A DNA stretch of 64,000 nucleotides, taken from NCBI GenBank assembly GCA_965221195.1, contig OZ244864.1:1984001-2048000 (forward strand), written 5' to 3'. Origin of the DNA: Poriferisodalis sp965221195 (GTDB lineage Bacteria; Actinomycetota; Acidimicrobiia; Acidimicrobiales; Poriferisodalaceae). Every line of letters begins with the position of its first letter. Position 1 is the stretch's first letter. A program made the position numbers and the translations under genes. Shown in pieces: positions 8,495-16,951 of the stretch. The notes under the pieces are model-generated. The model saw nothing but the letters and a program-made list of their open reading frames with translations, was not told the DNA's origin and did not search any database.

Positions 8495-9889
8495 CTAGCG
8501 GCGGCGGCGATGTAGCAAGGCTGCCACCGCTGCTGAGGCACGGGCGGGGATCGGCAGAAAGTTGCCTTGGCTGTCAACGCTGGGGCCAGCTACCAGCACA
8601 ATGCGTGCCGTTACGAGCAATGCAATCAGTATGTGCGCGGTCGCCATCACGTAGTAGAACGCATTGAGCGTGATTGACATGGCCAGCGCTGCGGCTGTGG
8701 GCCCAATGAGCGCACCGATGCCGTTCATGCGCACCAGCACGGCGCTAGCACTCGCCCGCTGCGCGTCTCGCAGCCAGTCGTTTGTCTGCGCCACTGCCAA
8801 GGAGTAGATCGGATACGCAAACGCTCCCATTAGTGCCATCACGGCGATGCCCGCTGCTGTCCGCTCGTCAAGCGCCAGCATCGTCAAACACCCCGCCGCT
8901 GCTGCCACTGCAGCCAACAGCATCACCACACGTCTTGGCACACGGTCCGACAGTCGGCCAAGCGGGATCTGCCCGAACAGGCTGCCGATCATCGGTGCCC
9001 CCACAAACAAGGCCACTTGAAACGGCTCAAGGCCTCGGTTGGCCGCATAGACACCGCCGATGCCCGAGATAGAGCCGAGCGCCCCACCCACCAAGAAGGC
9101 AACAATCACTCCGGTAGGGGCTGTGCGCAGCATCACCCGCAATTTGATTGGCTCAGGCACCACTACCGGCGGGTTGGCCGAAGCCGATAGCGACATTGGC
9201 ACCAACGCCAAAGACACCAGCACCGAAGCGACAGCGAACAGGGTGAAGCTGTCGGTATCTGCCGCGGTCACCAAAAACTGCCCCAAGGCGATTGAGCCCA
9301 TAGTCACCGCCATGTACAGGCCGATGATCTGACCGCGATTTCGGTTAGTAGCCAGCTCGTTGAGCCATGTCTCAGCCACCACCACCAATGCCGCCAAGCA
9401 TGTTCCCCATGCCAACCGGCACACTCCCCACACCAGCGGATGTACAAACACCGCTTGGATTAGAGTGACGCTGCTGCCCAGCGAGGCCAGCGCAGCAAAC
9501 ACACGCACATGGCCAACTTGGCGCAGCAGTCGCGGTGCCATCGCTGCGCCGATCAAAAAACCAGCGAAGTTCATGGCCATCACCAGACCTGCCACAGTGG
9601 AGCTGAAGCCCTCGCTGGCGGCTCGCACGCTGAGCAGCGTGTTCTGTAGCCCGTGGCCAGACATCAACAACACAATGCCGCCGAACAGAGCTGCGCTGCG
9701 GCTGAAGCGCCCAGCCAGCGCTGGTCCCCCAACGACAGGTTCCTGGGTGGGGGCTACATGTTGGCGATCTGCTGCCAGTGTTCGGGCGCGTCTGCGCAGA
9801 CGGGCCCGCCGGGTCTGACGCGCTGTGCTGGTTGCTGGCTCGCTGGCTGCTGGTTCGCCGGCAGGTGCGGGTTCGTCCGCCGATGTCAC
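8495..9889 (-). CDS. MFS transporter
   Basis: A 464-residue major facilitator superfamily permease. A charged cytoplasmic N-tail of ~60 residues rich in Arg, Ala and Pro precedes about twelve hydrophobic segments. The loop with GRLSDRVPRRVV is the MFS signature between the two halves of a six-helix bundle. It resembles YcaD-like efflux or uptake permeases, but the substrate cannot be told. It starts 32 nt after the formate dehydrogenase iron-sulphur gene on the same strand, so it is probably the last gene of that operon. The linker before its start again carries a short repeat (9896-9915). Confidence 0.9.
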   Translation of the reverse strand: MTSADEPAPAGEPAASEPATSTARQTRRARLRRRARTLAADRQHVAPTQEPVVGGPALAGRFSRSAALFGGIVLLMSGHGLQNTLLSVRAASEGFSSTVAGLVMAMNFAGFLIGAAMAPRLLRQVGHVRVFAALASLGSSVTLIQAVFVHPLVWGVCRLAWGTCLAALVVVAETWLNELATNRNRGQIIGLYMAVTMGSIALGQFLVTAADTDSFTLFAVASVLVSLALVPMSLSASANPPVVVPEPIKLRVMLRTAPTGVIVAFLVGGALGSISGIGGVYAANRGLEPFQVALFVGAPMIGSLFGQIPLGRLSDRVPRRVVMLLAAVAAAAGCLTMLALDERTAAGIAVMALMGAFAYPIYSLAVAQTNDWLRDAQRASASAVLVRMNGIGALIGPTAAALAMSITLNAFYYVMATAHILIALLVTARIVLVAGPSVDSQGNFLPIPARASAAVAALLHRRRR

Positions 9890-9920
9890 TGGCTCATCTG
9901 CATTGGCTCATCCGCACTGA

Positions 9921-11021
9921 TTAATCATCTTTGGGTTCGCGTTGATGACCGGCCGCTCGGGCTAGATCCTCATCTCGGCTCGTCACAGCATCGCCCTCAG
10001 GTTCGAGATCGGCTGCCAGATCAGTTGCGTCTATGGCTGGTGCGTGTACGTACTGCCAACCGAACCTGCCCTTGATGCACAAGTGGCCGCTTGTCACCGA
10101 GTGGTCTGCAGGAGAGGTGACCTTCACAATTTGGTCGTCTTGGGTGTGAAGTTCAAGGTTGCAGCCGACACCGCAGTACGAACACACCGTGCGGGTGACG
10201 CTTTGGTCATCGGGCCGCCACTCCCCCACTGCCCGCAGATCAAACTCGGTGCGGAACTGCAAGGCACCAGTCGGGCACACAGCGACACAGTTACCGCAAT
10301 AGACACAGGCACTGTTGGGAAGCTCAACGTCGTACTCGGTGCGAATGCGGGCATCAAAGCCCCGCCCAGCCACGGCGATAGCAAACGTGTGCTGAGCGTC
10401 CTCGCCGCAGGCTTCTACGCACTTGTAGCAAAGCACACAGCGGTCATACGCCCGGATATAGAGATCGTCTTGGATCCGCACCGGATCGTCCACTCGAGCA
10501 ATCTCGGCTTCGGCCCCAGCCCCGGCAGTCTCCAGCCCGGCCCCAGCAGCATCCGACCCGGCCCCGGCAGCGTCATGGGTTGGCGAGCCGTCTGGTGCAG
10601 CGCTATCTGGTGCAGCGATGTAACGACTCGGGTCAGCGCCATAGTGCCGAGCCCACTCTGCGATGTCGGGCGCTTGGGAGAGGTCGTTGGCGGAGCCTAA
10701 GAACTCCAGCACCATGCGTCTGCTGTGGCGCACCCGCTCGGAGTCGGTGCAGATCTGCATACCGTCTTCAGCGGGCCGTGAACAAGCAGGCACGAGCGTG
10801 CGAGACCCTTCCAGTTCCACCACGCAGACCCGGCACACGTTCACTGGGGTCAGATTCGGTGCCCAGCAGATAGTGGGGGTGTCTACCTCAGCAGCAGTGC
10901 AAGCAGCCAAGATCGTTTGGCCTTGGGGAACGGTCACCTCGCGCCCGTCAATGTTGAGAGTGACCCGTGATGTCGCCTTGGTGGTAGCACGCGCAGCAGC
11001 ACTGCTGATGATGGCGTTCAT
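9921..11021 (-). CDS. formate dehydrogenase iron-sulphur protein (N-terminal domains of a split alpha subunit)
   Basis: 366 residues holding the domains normally fused to the N-terminus of NAD-dependent formate dehydrogenase alpha (FdsA type). In order: a [2Fe-2S] ferredoxin domain (about 20-95, with CRVCVVE), two [4Fe-4S] sites (CVLCYKCVEAC near 197, CVYCGNCVAVC near 240), and the Molybdop_Fe4S4 motif CSYCGVGCNLEL near 284 ending in HLCIKGRFGW. There is no molybdopterin catalytic domain; that is on the separate upstream gene. It should relay electrons from the active site to the diaphorase. An Ala/Gly-rich repeat (near 155-180) joins the ferredoxin parts. ATG 11021 overlaps the preceding stop by one base (TAATG), which sets the start. 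Confidence 0.88.
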   Translation of the reverse strand: MNAIISSAAARATTKATSRVTLNIDGREVTVPQGQTILAACTAAEVDTPTICWAPNLTPVNVCRVCVVELEGSRTLVPACSRPAEDGMQICTDSERVRHSRRMVLEFLGSANDLSQAPDIAEWARHYGADPSRYIAAPDSAAPDGSPTHDAAGAGSDAAGAGLETAGAGAEAEIARVDDPVRIQDDLYIRAYDRCVLCYKCVEACGEDAQHTFAIAVAGRGFDARIRTEYDVELPNSACVYCGNCVAVCPTGALQFRTEFDLRAVGEWRPDDQSVTRTVCSYCGVGCNLELHTQDDQIVKVTSPADHSVTSGHLCIKGRFGWQYVHAPAIDATDLAADLEPEGDAVTSRDEDLARAAGHQREPKDD

Positions 11022-12811
11022 TACTTGTGGGCCTCCAGCAACTCCAGCCTCATTGCTGACAGCACCGCTGAGGCTGCGGTGTGGCCGAGACCGCAGATAG
11101 ACGCATCGCTCATCGCTGCTGCAATGTCGTCGAGCAGATGCCGTTCGGCCTTCGTCGGTGTGCCTCTTTGGCGTATCTGTGTCACGATTTCGTGCTGACG
11201 AACAGTGCCGACACGGCACGGCACACACTGACCGCAGGACTCGTCACGAAAGAACTTGGCCAGACGCTCAACTGCTGCGCCCATATCGGCGGAATCGTTG
11301 AAGACCATCACCGGTCCCGAACCAAGCGAGACACCTGCATCGGCGGCGCTTTCGAGCGACAGCGCCAAACCGAGCGCGTCAGGTCCGACGAAACTGCCCG
11401 CAGCACCGCCCAACAACACAGCACCCAGGTTGCCCACGACACCGCCTGCCAGCGACAGCAGCTCGCCCAGCGGTGTCCCGAACGGCGCTTCGTACAGCCC
11501 TGGACGCTCAATGTGTCCCGACAAGCAAAACAGTTTGGTGCCAGCAGAGCGTTCGGTGCCGACGCTGCGGTACGCCTCGGGGCCGATGCGCAGAATCTCG
11601 CTGACATTGAGCAAGGTCTCGGGGTTGTTGACCACAGTCGGGCGACCGAAGAGTCCGTGGGTTGTGGGGAACGGCGGCTTGTTGCGCGGCTCGCCGCGGA
11701 AGCCTTCCAGCGAGTTGAACAGCGCCGTTTCTTCTCCGCAGATGTAGGCACCTGCACCTCGGCGCAGCTCAATGTTGAACGGCTGGCCCGATCCCGCTGC
11801 GTTGCTGCCCAGCCAGCCCTCAGCGCGGGCGAGCGCGATGGCATCGCGTAGCCGCTGGGTGGCCAGCGGATACTCCCCACGGATGTAGATCCAGCCGCTA
11901 GATGCTCCCACGACGAGGCCCGCCAGGACGATTGATTCGATGATCGCGAGCGGGTCGCGTTCGCACAGCAGTCGGTCTTTGAAGGTGCCCGGTTCGGACT
12001 CGTCGATGTTGGCCACGACATGTTTGGGTTGCTCTTCGTCTGCGACTGCCCGCCATTTGAACCCGGTGGGGAACGCAGCCCCGCCCCGCCCCGACAGCCC
12101 CGACTTGGTGATCTGTGAGATGACCTCGTCGCGGCCGAGCGCCAGTGCGGTGTTGAGCGCTGCACCTCCGCCTCTGTCGCGGTAGTCATCCATAGACACA
12201 GCCCCGGCTTTGGGCGACGGAGCCTCAGCTACGCGACGCAGCAAGCTGGGCGCCTCGGCTAGGTCGGCGGTGACGCTCACCAGCAGCGAATCGGGAGCGG
12301 TCTCGTCGGCAGGTACCCAGTCGGGCTCTTTGCGGCCTTGGATGAACACGGCGGGTGCCCTCTCGCACTGGCCCAAGCATGGCCCTTCACAGATGGCATG
12401 ACCTTGGGCACGGAGATCGGACGCAAGCCCCGACGCGTCGGCCAGCGCGCAGACCGGGTCGACGCACACATGATGCACGCTGAGCGCGTGAGTTGGAGGC
12501 GCGGTGCGGAACATCTCATAGAACGTGGCAACGCCGTACGCTTCCGCTGGCGGCACGCCCAACGTTCGTCCGACGAAGTTCAGACCGCCCGCAGATATCC
12601 AGCCGGCCTCTCGTTGCAGCGCATGTAGCGCCGGAAGCAGCAGGTGACGCAACTGCTTGCGCCGACGCATACCGCCCCGTACCACTCTGGGGTGATCGGT
12701 CACGACGGCACCTGAGCTAGCACCGGTGCCCTCAAGCGCAGCTAGCACGGCCCGTTTCTCCGCTTCGGTCGCAGCGGCGTCAGAGAAATGAAGGTCAGCC
12801 ACCGACTCCAC
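11021..12811 (-). CDS. formate dehydrogenase diaphorase, NuoE-NuoF (FdsG-FdsB) fusion
   Basis: A 596-residue fusion of the two NADH-dehydrogenase-like subunits of soluble formate dehydrogenase. The NuoE/FdsG part (about 30-185) carries the thioredoxin-like [2Fe-2S] ligands in HVCVDPVC and GPCLGQCE. The NuoF/FdsB part has the NADH/FMN site GLSGRGGAAFPTGFKW, CGEETALFNSLEG, and a C-terminal [4Fe-4S] site ESCGQCVPCR with a distal CGLG. It passes electrons from formate to NAD+. It overlaps the catalytic-subunit gene by 17 nt if GTG 12811 is used, or 8 nt with GTG 12802, which has a better-placed GGTGGAG. It overlaps the downstream gene by one base. Confidence 0.92.
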   Translation of the reverse strand: MESVADLHFSDAAATEAEKRAVLAALEGTGASSGAVVTDHPRVVRGGMRRRKQLRHLLLPALHALQREAGWISAGGLNFVGRTLGVPPAEAYGVATFYEMFRTAPPTHALSVHHVCVDPVCALADASGLASDLRAQGHAICEGPCLGQCERAPAVFIQGRKEPDWVPADETAPDSLLVSVTADLAEAPSLLRRVAEAPSPKAGAVSMDDYRDRGGGAALNTALALGRDEVISQITKSGLSGRGGAAFPTGFKWRAVADEEQPKHVVANIDESEPGTFKDRLLCERDPLAIIESIVLAGLVVGASSGWIYIRGEYPLATQRLRDAIALARAEGWLGSNAAGSGQPFNIELRRGAGAYICGEETALFNSLEGFRGEPRNKPPFPTTHGLFGRPTVVNNPETLLNVSEILRIGPEAYRSVGTERSAGTKLFCLSGHIERPGLYEAPFGTPLGELLSLAGGVVGNLGAVLLGGAAGSFVGPDALGLALSLESAADAGVSLGSGPVMVFNDSADMGAAVERLAKFFRDESCGQCVPCRVGTVRQHEIVTQIRQRGTPTKAERHLLDDIAAAMSDASICGLGHTAASAVLSAMRLELLEAHK

Positions 12812-14822
12812 CGACAGTCGCAGCCCCTGTCACTGCTGTTGTCACTGTCGTTGTCCCGTCAGGCCTAAGCGGGCCGACGCGATCGATGCGCACTGCTGCT
12901 GCTTTGAATTCGGCTGTCCCGCTGCGTTCGTCGTAAGCATCGTTGGTGAGCAGGTTTGTATCGACGAGGTCTGGGAAATGAAAGGTGGTGAACACCAAGC
13001 CCACAGGCAGACGTTCGGTGACACTCGCATGCATGTTGACCGAGCCGCGGGGCGAACTCACCCGCACTGGGTCTCCGTCGGCGATGCTGAGTGACGCTGC
13101 GTCAGCGGGGCTCATCTCTATGGTCTCGCCTCGGCGAATGGGCGAGGAATAGCCAGCCGTCTGCACTCCGGTGTTGTACGAATCGAGCACCCTTCCCGTG
13201 GTGAGACGTAACGGGAACTGCTCGCTCAGCGACTCCGCAGGCGGACGGTGGACGTTCACCGTGAACGGCGCCGGGGCGTGACCGTCAAGATCGTCAGCCC
13301 ACAGCCATGAGTGCAAAAACTCGGTGCCCGGATGGTCGTCGCTCGGGCACGGCCACTGCAGACCGCCACTGGCTTCGAGTCGATCCCAGCTCATGCCCCC
13401 ATGCAAGGGCGACAGCGACCGCACCTCCTCCCACAGTTCCTGCGCTGTGACGGCGGGCCAAGGGGCACCCATGTGCGTAGCTAAGTCGCCGATGATGGCC
13501 ACGTCGTCACGTGCGTTGCCCTGCGGTGGCACCGCGGCTCGCACCCGCTGGACTCTGCGCTCAGAAGATGTAACGGTGCCCTCACTTGAAGACCATCCAG
13601 CGGCTGCGGGCAGCACCACATCGGCCATGCGAGCGGTGCGCGTCAGTGAGATGTCTTGCACAACAAGCAGGTCCAGTCCTTCGAGCAGTTTGCGGGCGTG
13701 GGACACGTTGGCTTCAGAGTTGGCCGGGTTCTCGCCGATGATGTACAGCGCGCGCAGTTCGCCCTCCTGTATGGCTTCAAACATCTCGGTGAGGTTCTTG
13801 CCCGGCACTGGGTTCAGTTTGGTGCCCCAGACACGTTCAAAGCGGGCCAGCGCTTCGGGGTCGGCCACTTGCGCGAACCCAGGTAGACGATCAGGCAACG
13901 CGCCCATGTCGCCGCCACCTTGCACGTTGTTTTGGCCTCGCAGAGGCACTAGGCCCGAGCCTCGGCGCCCAACATGACCGGTAAGCAGCGCCAAGTTGCA
14001 CAGCGACAGCACGTTGGACACGGCGGTGTGGTGCTCGGTGATGCCCAGTGTCCACAAGATTTGCGCGCTAGGTGCGGTGGCGTACGCGTGGGCCATCTCT
14101 GCGATGGCCTCGGCTGGTACACCGGTCAGACGAGCGCCTTCATCCAAAGTGAAAGGCTCAACTGAGGCTGCATAGTCGTCGAAACCGGTGGTTGCACGCT
14201 CAATGAAGGAGCGGTTGTGTAGGCCTTGGGCGATGATCTCGCGTCCTACCGTGTTGGCTAACGCGATGTCGGTGCCCACGTTGAGCCCCAGCCAGACATC
14301 AGCGAACTCAGCCGATGAGGTTCTGCGAGGGTCTACGGCGTACATGGCCGCGCCGCGGCTAAGGCCTCGCAGCAGATGATGGAAAAAGATGGGATGTGCT
14401 TCGCGTGCGTTTGAGCCCCACAGTAAGACCACGTCGGTTTCGGTGATCTCTTCATAGGAGCAAGTGCCGCCTCCGAGACCGAAGACTGTCGCCAGACCGA
14501 CGACCGACGGAGCGTGTCAGGTGCGATTGCAGGAGTCGATGTTGTTTGACTTCAGCACTGTCCGCATGAATTTCTGGGCTGCGTAGTTCATCTCGTTGGT
14601 GCTTTTTGAACACGAGAACAAGCCGACACCGCCCGCGCCGTGCTGCTGTGTTGCCGCTCGCAGCCCCGACGCGGCAACCTCCAGCGCATCAGCCCAGCTA
14701 GCCGGGCGCAAAAGGGCGCCGTCTCGCACAAGGGGCGTGTCGAGCCGCGCCAGAGGCTGCCTAGGCGCTCGGGATCGCATACAGCCCCCACGATAGGACA
14801 CACAACCGCAGCAGCCTGACAA
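12795..14822 (-). CDS. fdhA: formate dehydrogenase catalytic subunit, selenocysteine-containing
   Basis: Molybdopterin catalytic part of formate dehydrogenase, about 675 residues when the in-frame TGA at 14517-14519 is read as selenocysteine (codon 102). The context is NIDSCNRT-U-HAPSVVGLA. Known selenocysteine formate dehydrogenases have U/C at this point followed by H-x-PS, and the two sides of the TGA are in one uninterrupted frame. A 6-bp hairpin with a GGUCU loop follows 18 nt after the UGA. The rest has normal molybdopterin oxidoreductase features (VVLLWGSNAREAHP; C-terminal dinucleotide-binding domain with LRLTTGRVLDSYNTG). It starts directly with the catalytic domain (TTG 14822, or ATG 14780), lacking the [4Fe-4S] N-domain, which is encoded at 9921-11021. 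It oxidises formate to CO2. Confidence 0.9.
14488..14504 (-). promoter_or_regulatory. SECIS-like hairpin downstream of the fdhA UGA
   Basis: In the mRNA the segment reads GUCGUC-GGUCU-GGCGAC: six pairs (one G-U) closing a GGUCU pentaloop, with an extra C-G pair beyond one mismatch. The loop begins 18 nt after the UGA. E. coli fdhF has a GGUC loop at the same distance. It is the expected binding site for SelB carrying Sec-tRNA. Confidence 0.8.
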
Positions 14823-14889
14823 GCCATCGGTGTTCGGTGCTACCGTTGCGTTGGTGCAACTGCTGCCAGTCAGGACTCAGACTGCGGCA

Positions 14890-15018
14890 ATGGGGCGACC
14901 GCTCATCAACATCGACAAGGCACTGCAAATCGCTTCGGAACTCGAAGATGCAGAACTGACGCGACGGATGCGGACTCGGGGCCGCTTCCCGCAGGTGCGC
15001 TGGGAGCTACCTGCCTGA
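14890..15018 (+). CDS. possible small protein
   Basis: A 42-residue ORF (MGRPLINIDKALQIASELED onward, ending RWELPA) in the gap between two minus-strand operons. The frame is open from 14830. Codon third positions are GC-rich as in real genes here, but there is no homology I recognise and no clear ribosome-binding site. It ends one base before the etfA stop on the other strand. Confidence 0.3.
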   Translation: MGRPLINIDKALQIASELEDAELTRRMRTRGRFPQVRWELPA

Positions 15019-16104
15019 TTAGCGACTGTCGCGGCGGCGGCGGATCTCATCGGAAATGGCGGGAACTACCTCGTGTAAGTCGGCTATCACTGCATACCCC
15101 GCTTTGGCGACCATGTTTGCTTCGGGGTCGATGTTGATAGCGAGGATGTTCTTTGAACCCATAGCGCCTACCCAGTGCTGGATTGCGCCGGAGATGCCGC
15201 ATGCGATGTAGATTTCTGGAGCGATGCGGGTGCCGGTCTGGCCTACTTGGTCGGCATGGTTGCGCCAGCCGTTGTTGGTTACCGCACGGGAGCAGCCGAC
15301 TCGCCCTTTGAGCAGTTCTGCCAACTCTTCGAGCGCTGCGAAACCTTCTGCTGAACCCACTCCCCGCCCGCCCGACACCACCACCGGCGAGGTAGACAGC
15401 GTGATGCCCTCAGTGAGGGTGACACGGTCGCGAACTAGGGTGCGCTGCACTTCGGGGCCCAGTTCGGGCTCGAAACCACACACCTCAATGCTTGCTGGGT
15501 CGCCGTGTGTTGGCTCGCCGTTTGCTGGGTTGCCGTGTGCTGGCTCGGCCTCAATGGAGTGCAGTGCGATGGTTAGCAGCGGCAAGTCTGAGGTGAGGGT
15601 CACGTCTTCGAGCAGTGACCCGCCCCACTGGATACGAGTGATTGACCACGGCACCGACGCGGTCGACACCTTGACGCAATTGGCCACCAGCGGCAAGTCG
15701 ATGCGAGCGGCGAGCTGTGCCATCGTCTCAGCACCCCGGTCGGTGCCTGCCGCTGCTACAGCAACCGGTGCCGCAGTTTCGACGAAACTCGCAAGTGCAG
15801 CGCCCCAAGCGTCAGGTCCGTAATCGGCCAAGAAATCGTGCTTGCCGAAATGCACAACAGCAGCGCCATAAGCAGCACACGTTGCCTGCAAGTCGGCACC
15901 ATGAACTTCAAACAGCCGGTCGTCGCCCAGCACGACCGCTTCGAGGTTTGCACCTAAGTCGTCGGCCAGTTTCCGAGCGGCAGTGAGCGCCTCCAGCGCT
16001 CCCCCACTCAGCACGCCCCGGTCGTGGTCAATGAGTACAGCGACTCCGCTCACTGCGCTGCACTCATGCGTAGAAAACAACCCGTTACGGAAATCACAGC
16101 ACAC
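15019..16104 (-). CDS. etfA: electron transfer flavoprotein alpha subunit
   Basis: 361 residues (about 344 if GTG 16053 is the start). The C-terminal FAD domain is clear: SGGRGVGSAEGF, CSRAVTNNGWRNHADQVGQT, APEIYIACGISGAIQH and a closing AINIDPEA. With EtfB it forms the heterodimeric flavoprotein that accepts electrons from dehydrogenases such as the dimethylglycine-type enzyme two genes upstream, and passes them to the quinone pool through ETF dehydrogenase, which is not in the window. A His/Gly/Asn-Pro repeat (AHGNPANGEPTHGDPAS, about 195-215) sits in the interdomain linker and is coded by a tandem short repeat. GTG 16104 overlaps the end of etfB by 11 nt. Confidence 0.93.
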   Translation of the reverse strand: MCCDFRNGLFSTHECSAVSGVAVLIDHDRGVLSGGALEALTAARKLADDLGANLEAVVLGDDRLFEVHGADLQATCAAYGAAVVHFGKHDFLADYGPDAWGAALASFVETAAPVAVAAAGTDRGAETMAQLAARIDLPLVANCVKVSTASVPWSITRIQWGGSLLEDVTLTSDLPLLTIALHSIEAEPAHGNPANGEPTHGDPASIEVCGFEPELGPEVQRTLVRDRVTLTEGITLSTSPVVVSGGRGVGSAEGFAALEELAELLKGRVGCSRAVTNNGWRNHADQVGQTGTRIAPEIYIACGISGAIQHWVGAMGSKNILAINIDPEANMVAKAGYAVIADLHEVVPAISDEIRRRRDSR

Positions 16105-16876
16105 CTAGCTCATCAAGAAGGTCCACCACAGCAGGTGCCGCAGCGGCACTGTCGCCGAGCATGACCGTGGTGCTCGCAGGTTCTGGGGGCCGGTGCAGCT
16201 TCACCCTGGCTTGGCCGCCGGCGGCTGCCATAGGGTCGCAACCGAGTTCGGCGATCTGGGTCTTGCGTGAAGCCAGCCGTCCTTTCATCGTTGGGTAGCG
16301 AGGCAAGTTGATGCCTTCTTTGATGCCCAAAGCGCAAGGAGTTTCCAGTTCGTACACCTCATAGCCCGCGTCGGTCTCACGGCGAGCCACGATGCCGGAC
16401 CCGGTTACATCAATCCCCTTGATGCCGTTCACAATCGGACGGCCGAGCGCATATGCCACCCGGATGCCGACCTGAAAGTTGCCACTGTCGGCAGATTCGT
16501 TGCCGAACAAAATGAGATCGAACTCACCATCGGCGGCTTCAAGTTCTTGCACCGCTGCGGTGAGCGCTGCCGCGGTGTGCTGAGGATCCCAATCCAAACC
16601 TCCGTCGGCGCTCACCAACACCAACTCGGTGCCGCCCACGCTGGCCGCGTAACGCAACTGGTCGGCTGCGTCGGCTGGGCCGAGCGTGAGCACCACTATC
16701 ACATGGCCGTCGCCGTCAAGCCGTTCTGCTATCTGGACTGCTTCTTCTACGGCGCATTCTTCGTGCGGGCTGGTGGTGAAGCCCAAATGGGCGGTGTCTA
16801 CCTGCTGACTGTCGGCGCTCACGTTGATGCGCGATCCCACTGCGGGGACCCGCTTCACACAAACCAAGATGCGCAC
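16094..16876 (-). CDS. etfB: electron transfer flavoprotein beta subunit
   Basis: 260 residues, the normal length. It begins MRILVCVKRVPAVGSRI, the classic EtfB start, and has the AMP-binding region with LFGNESADSGNFQVG and the signature LPRYPTMKGRLASRKTQ near the C-terminus. It pairs with EtfA, whose gene overlaps its 3' end. It lies 75 nt downstream of the dehydrogenase gene on the same strand, so the three are very likely co-transcribed. Confidence 0.95.
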   Translation of the reverse strand: MRILVCVKRVPAVGSRINVSADSQQVDTAHLGFTTSPHEECAVEEAVQIAERLDGDGHVIVVLTLGPADAADQLRYAASVGGTELVLVSADGGLDWDPQHTAAALTAAVQELEAADGEFDLILFGNESADSGNFQVGIRVAYALGRPIVNGIKGIDVTGSGIVARRETDAGYEVYELETPCALGIKEGINLPRYPTMKGRLASRKTQIAELGCDPMAAAGGQARVKLHRPPEPASTTVMLGDSAAAAPAVVDLLDELGVL

Positions 16877-16951
16877 GCTGTGTCTCCTTGCGTTGTGTTT
16901 TTGTGTTGCTGTGTTGCTGGGGTGGGAGTGTGGGGGTGGAAGGGGTGGCCG

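Noticed and set aside
15224..15823. A 199-codon frame antisense to etfA
   Set aside because: It mirrors the conserved etfA frame and carries no motif.
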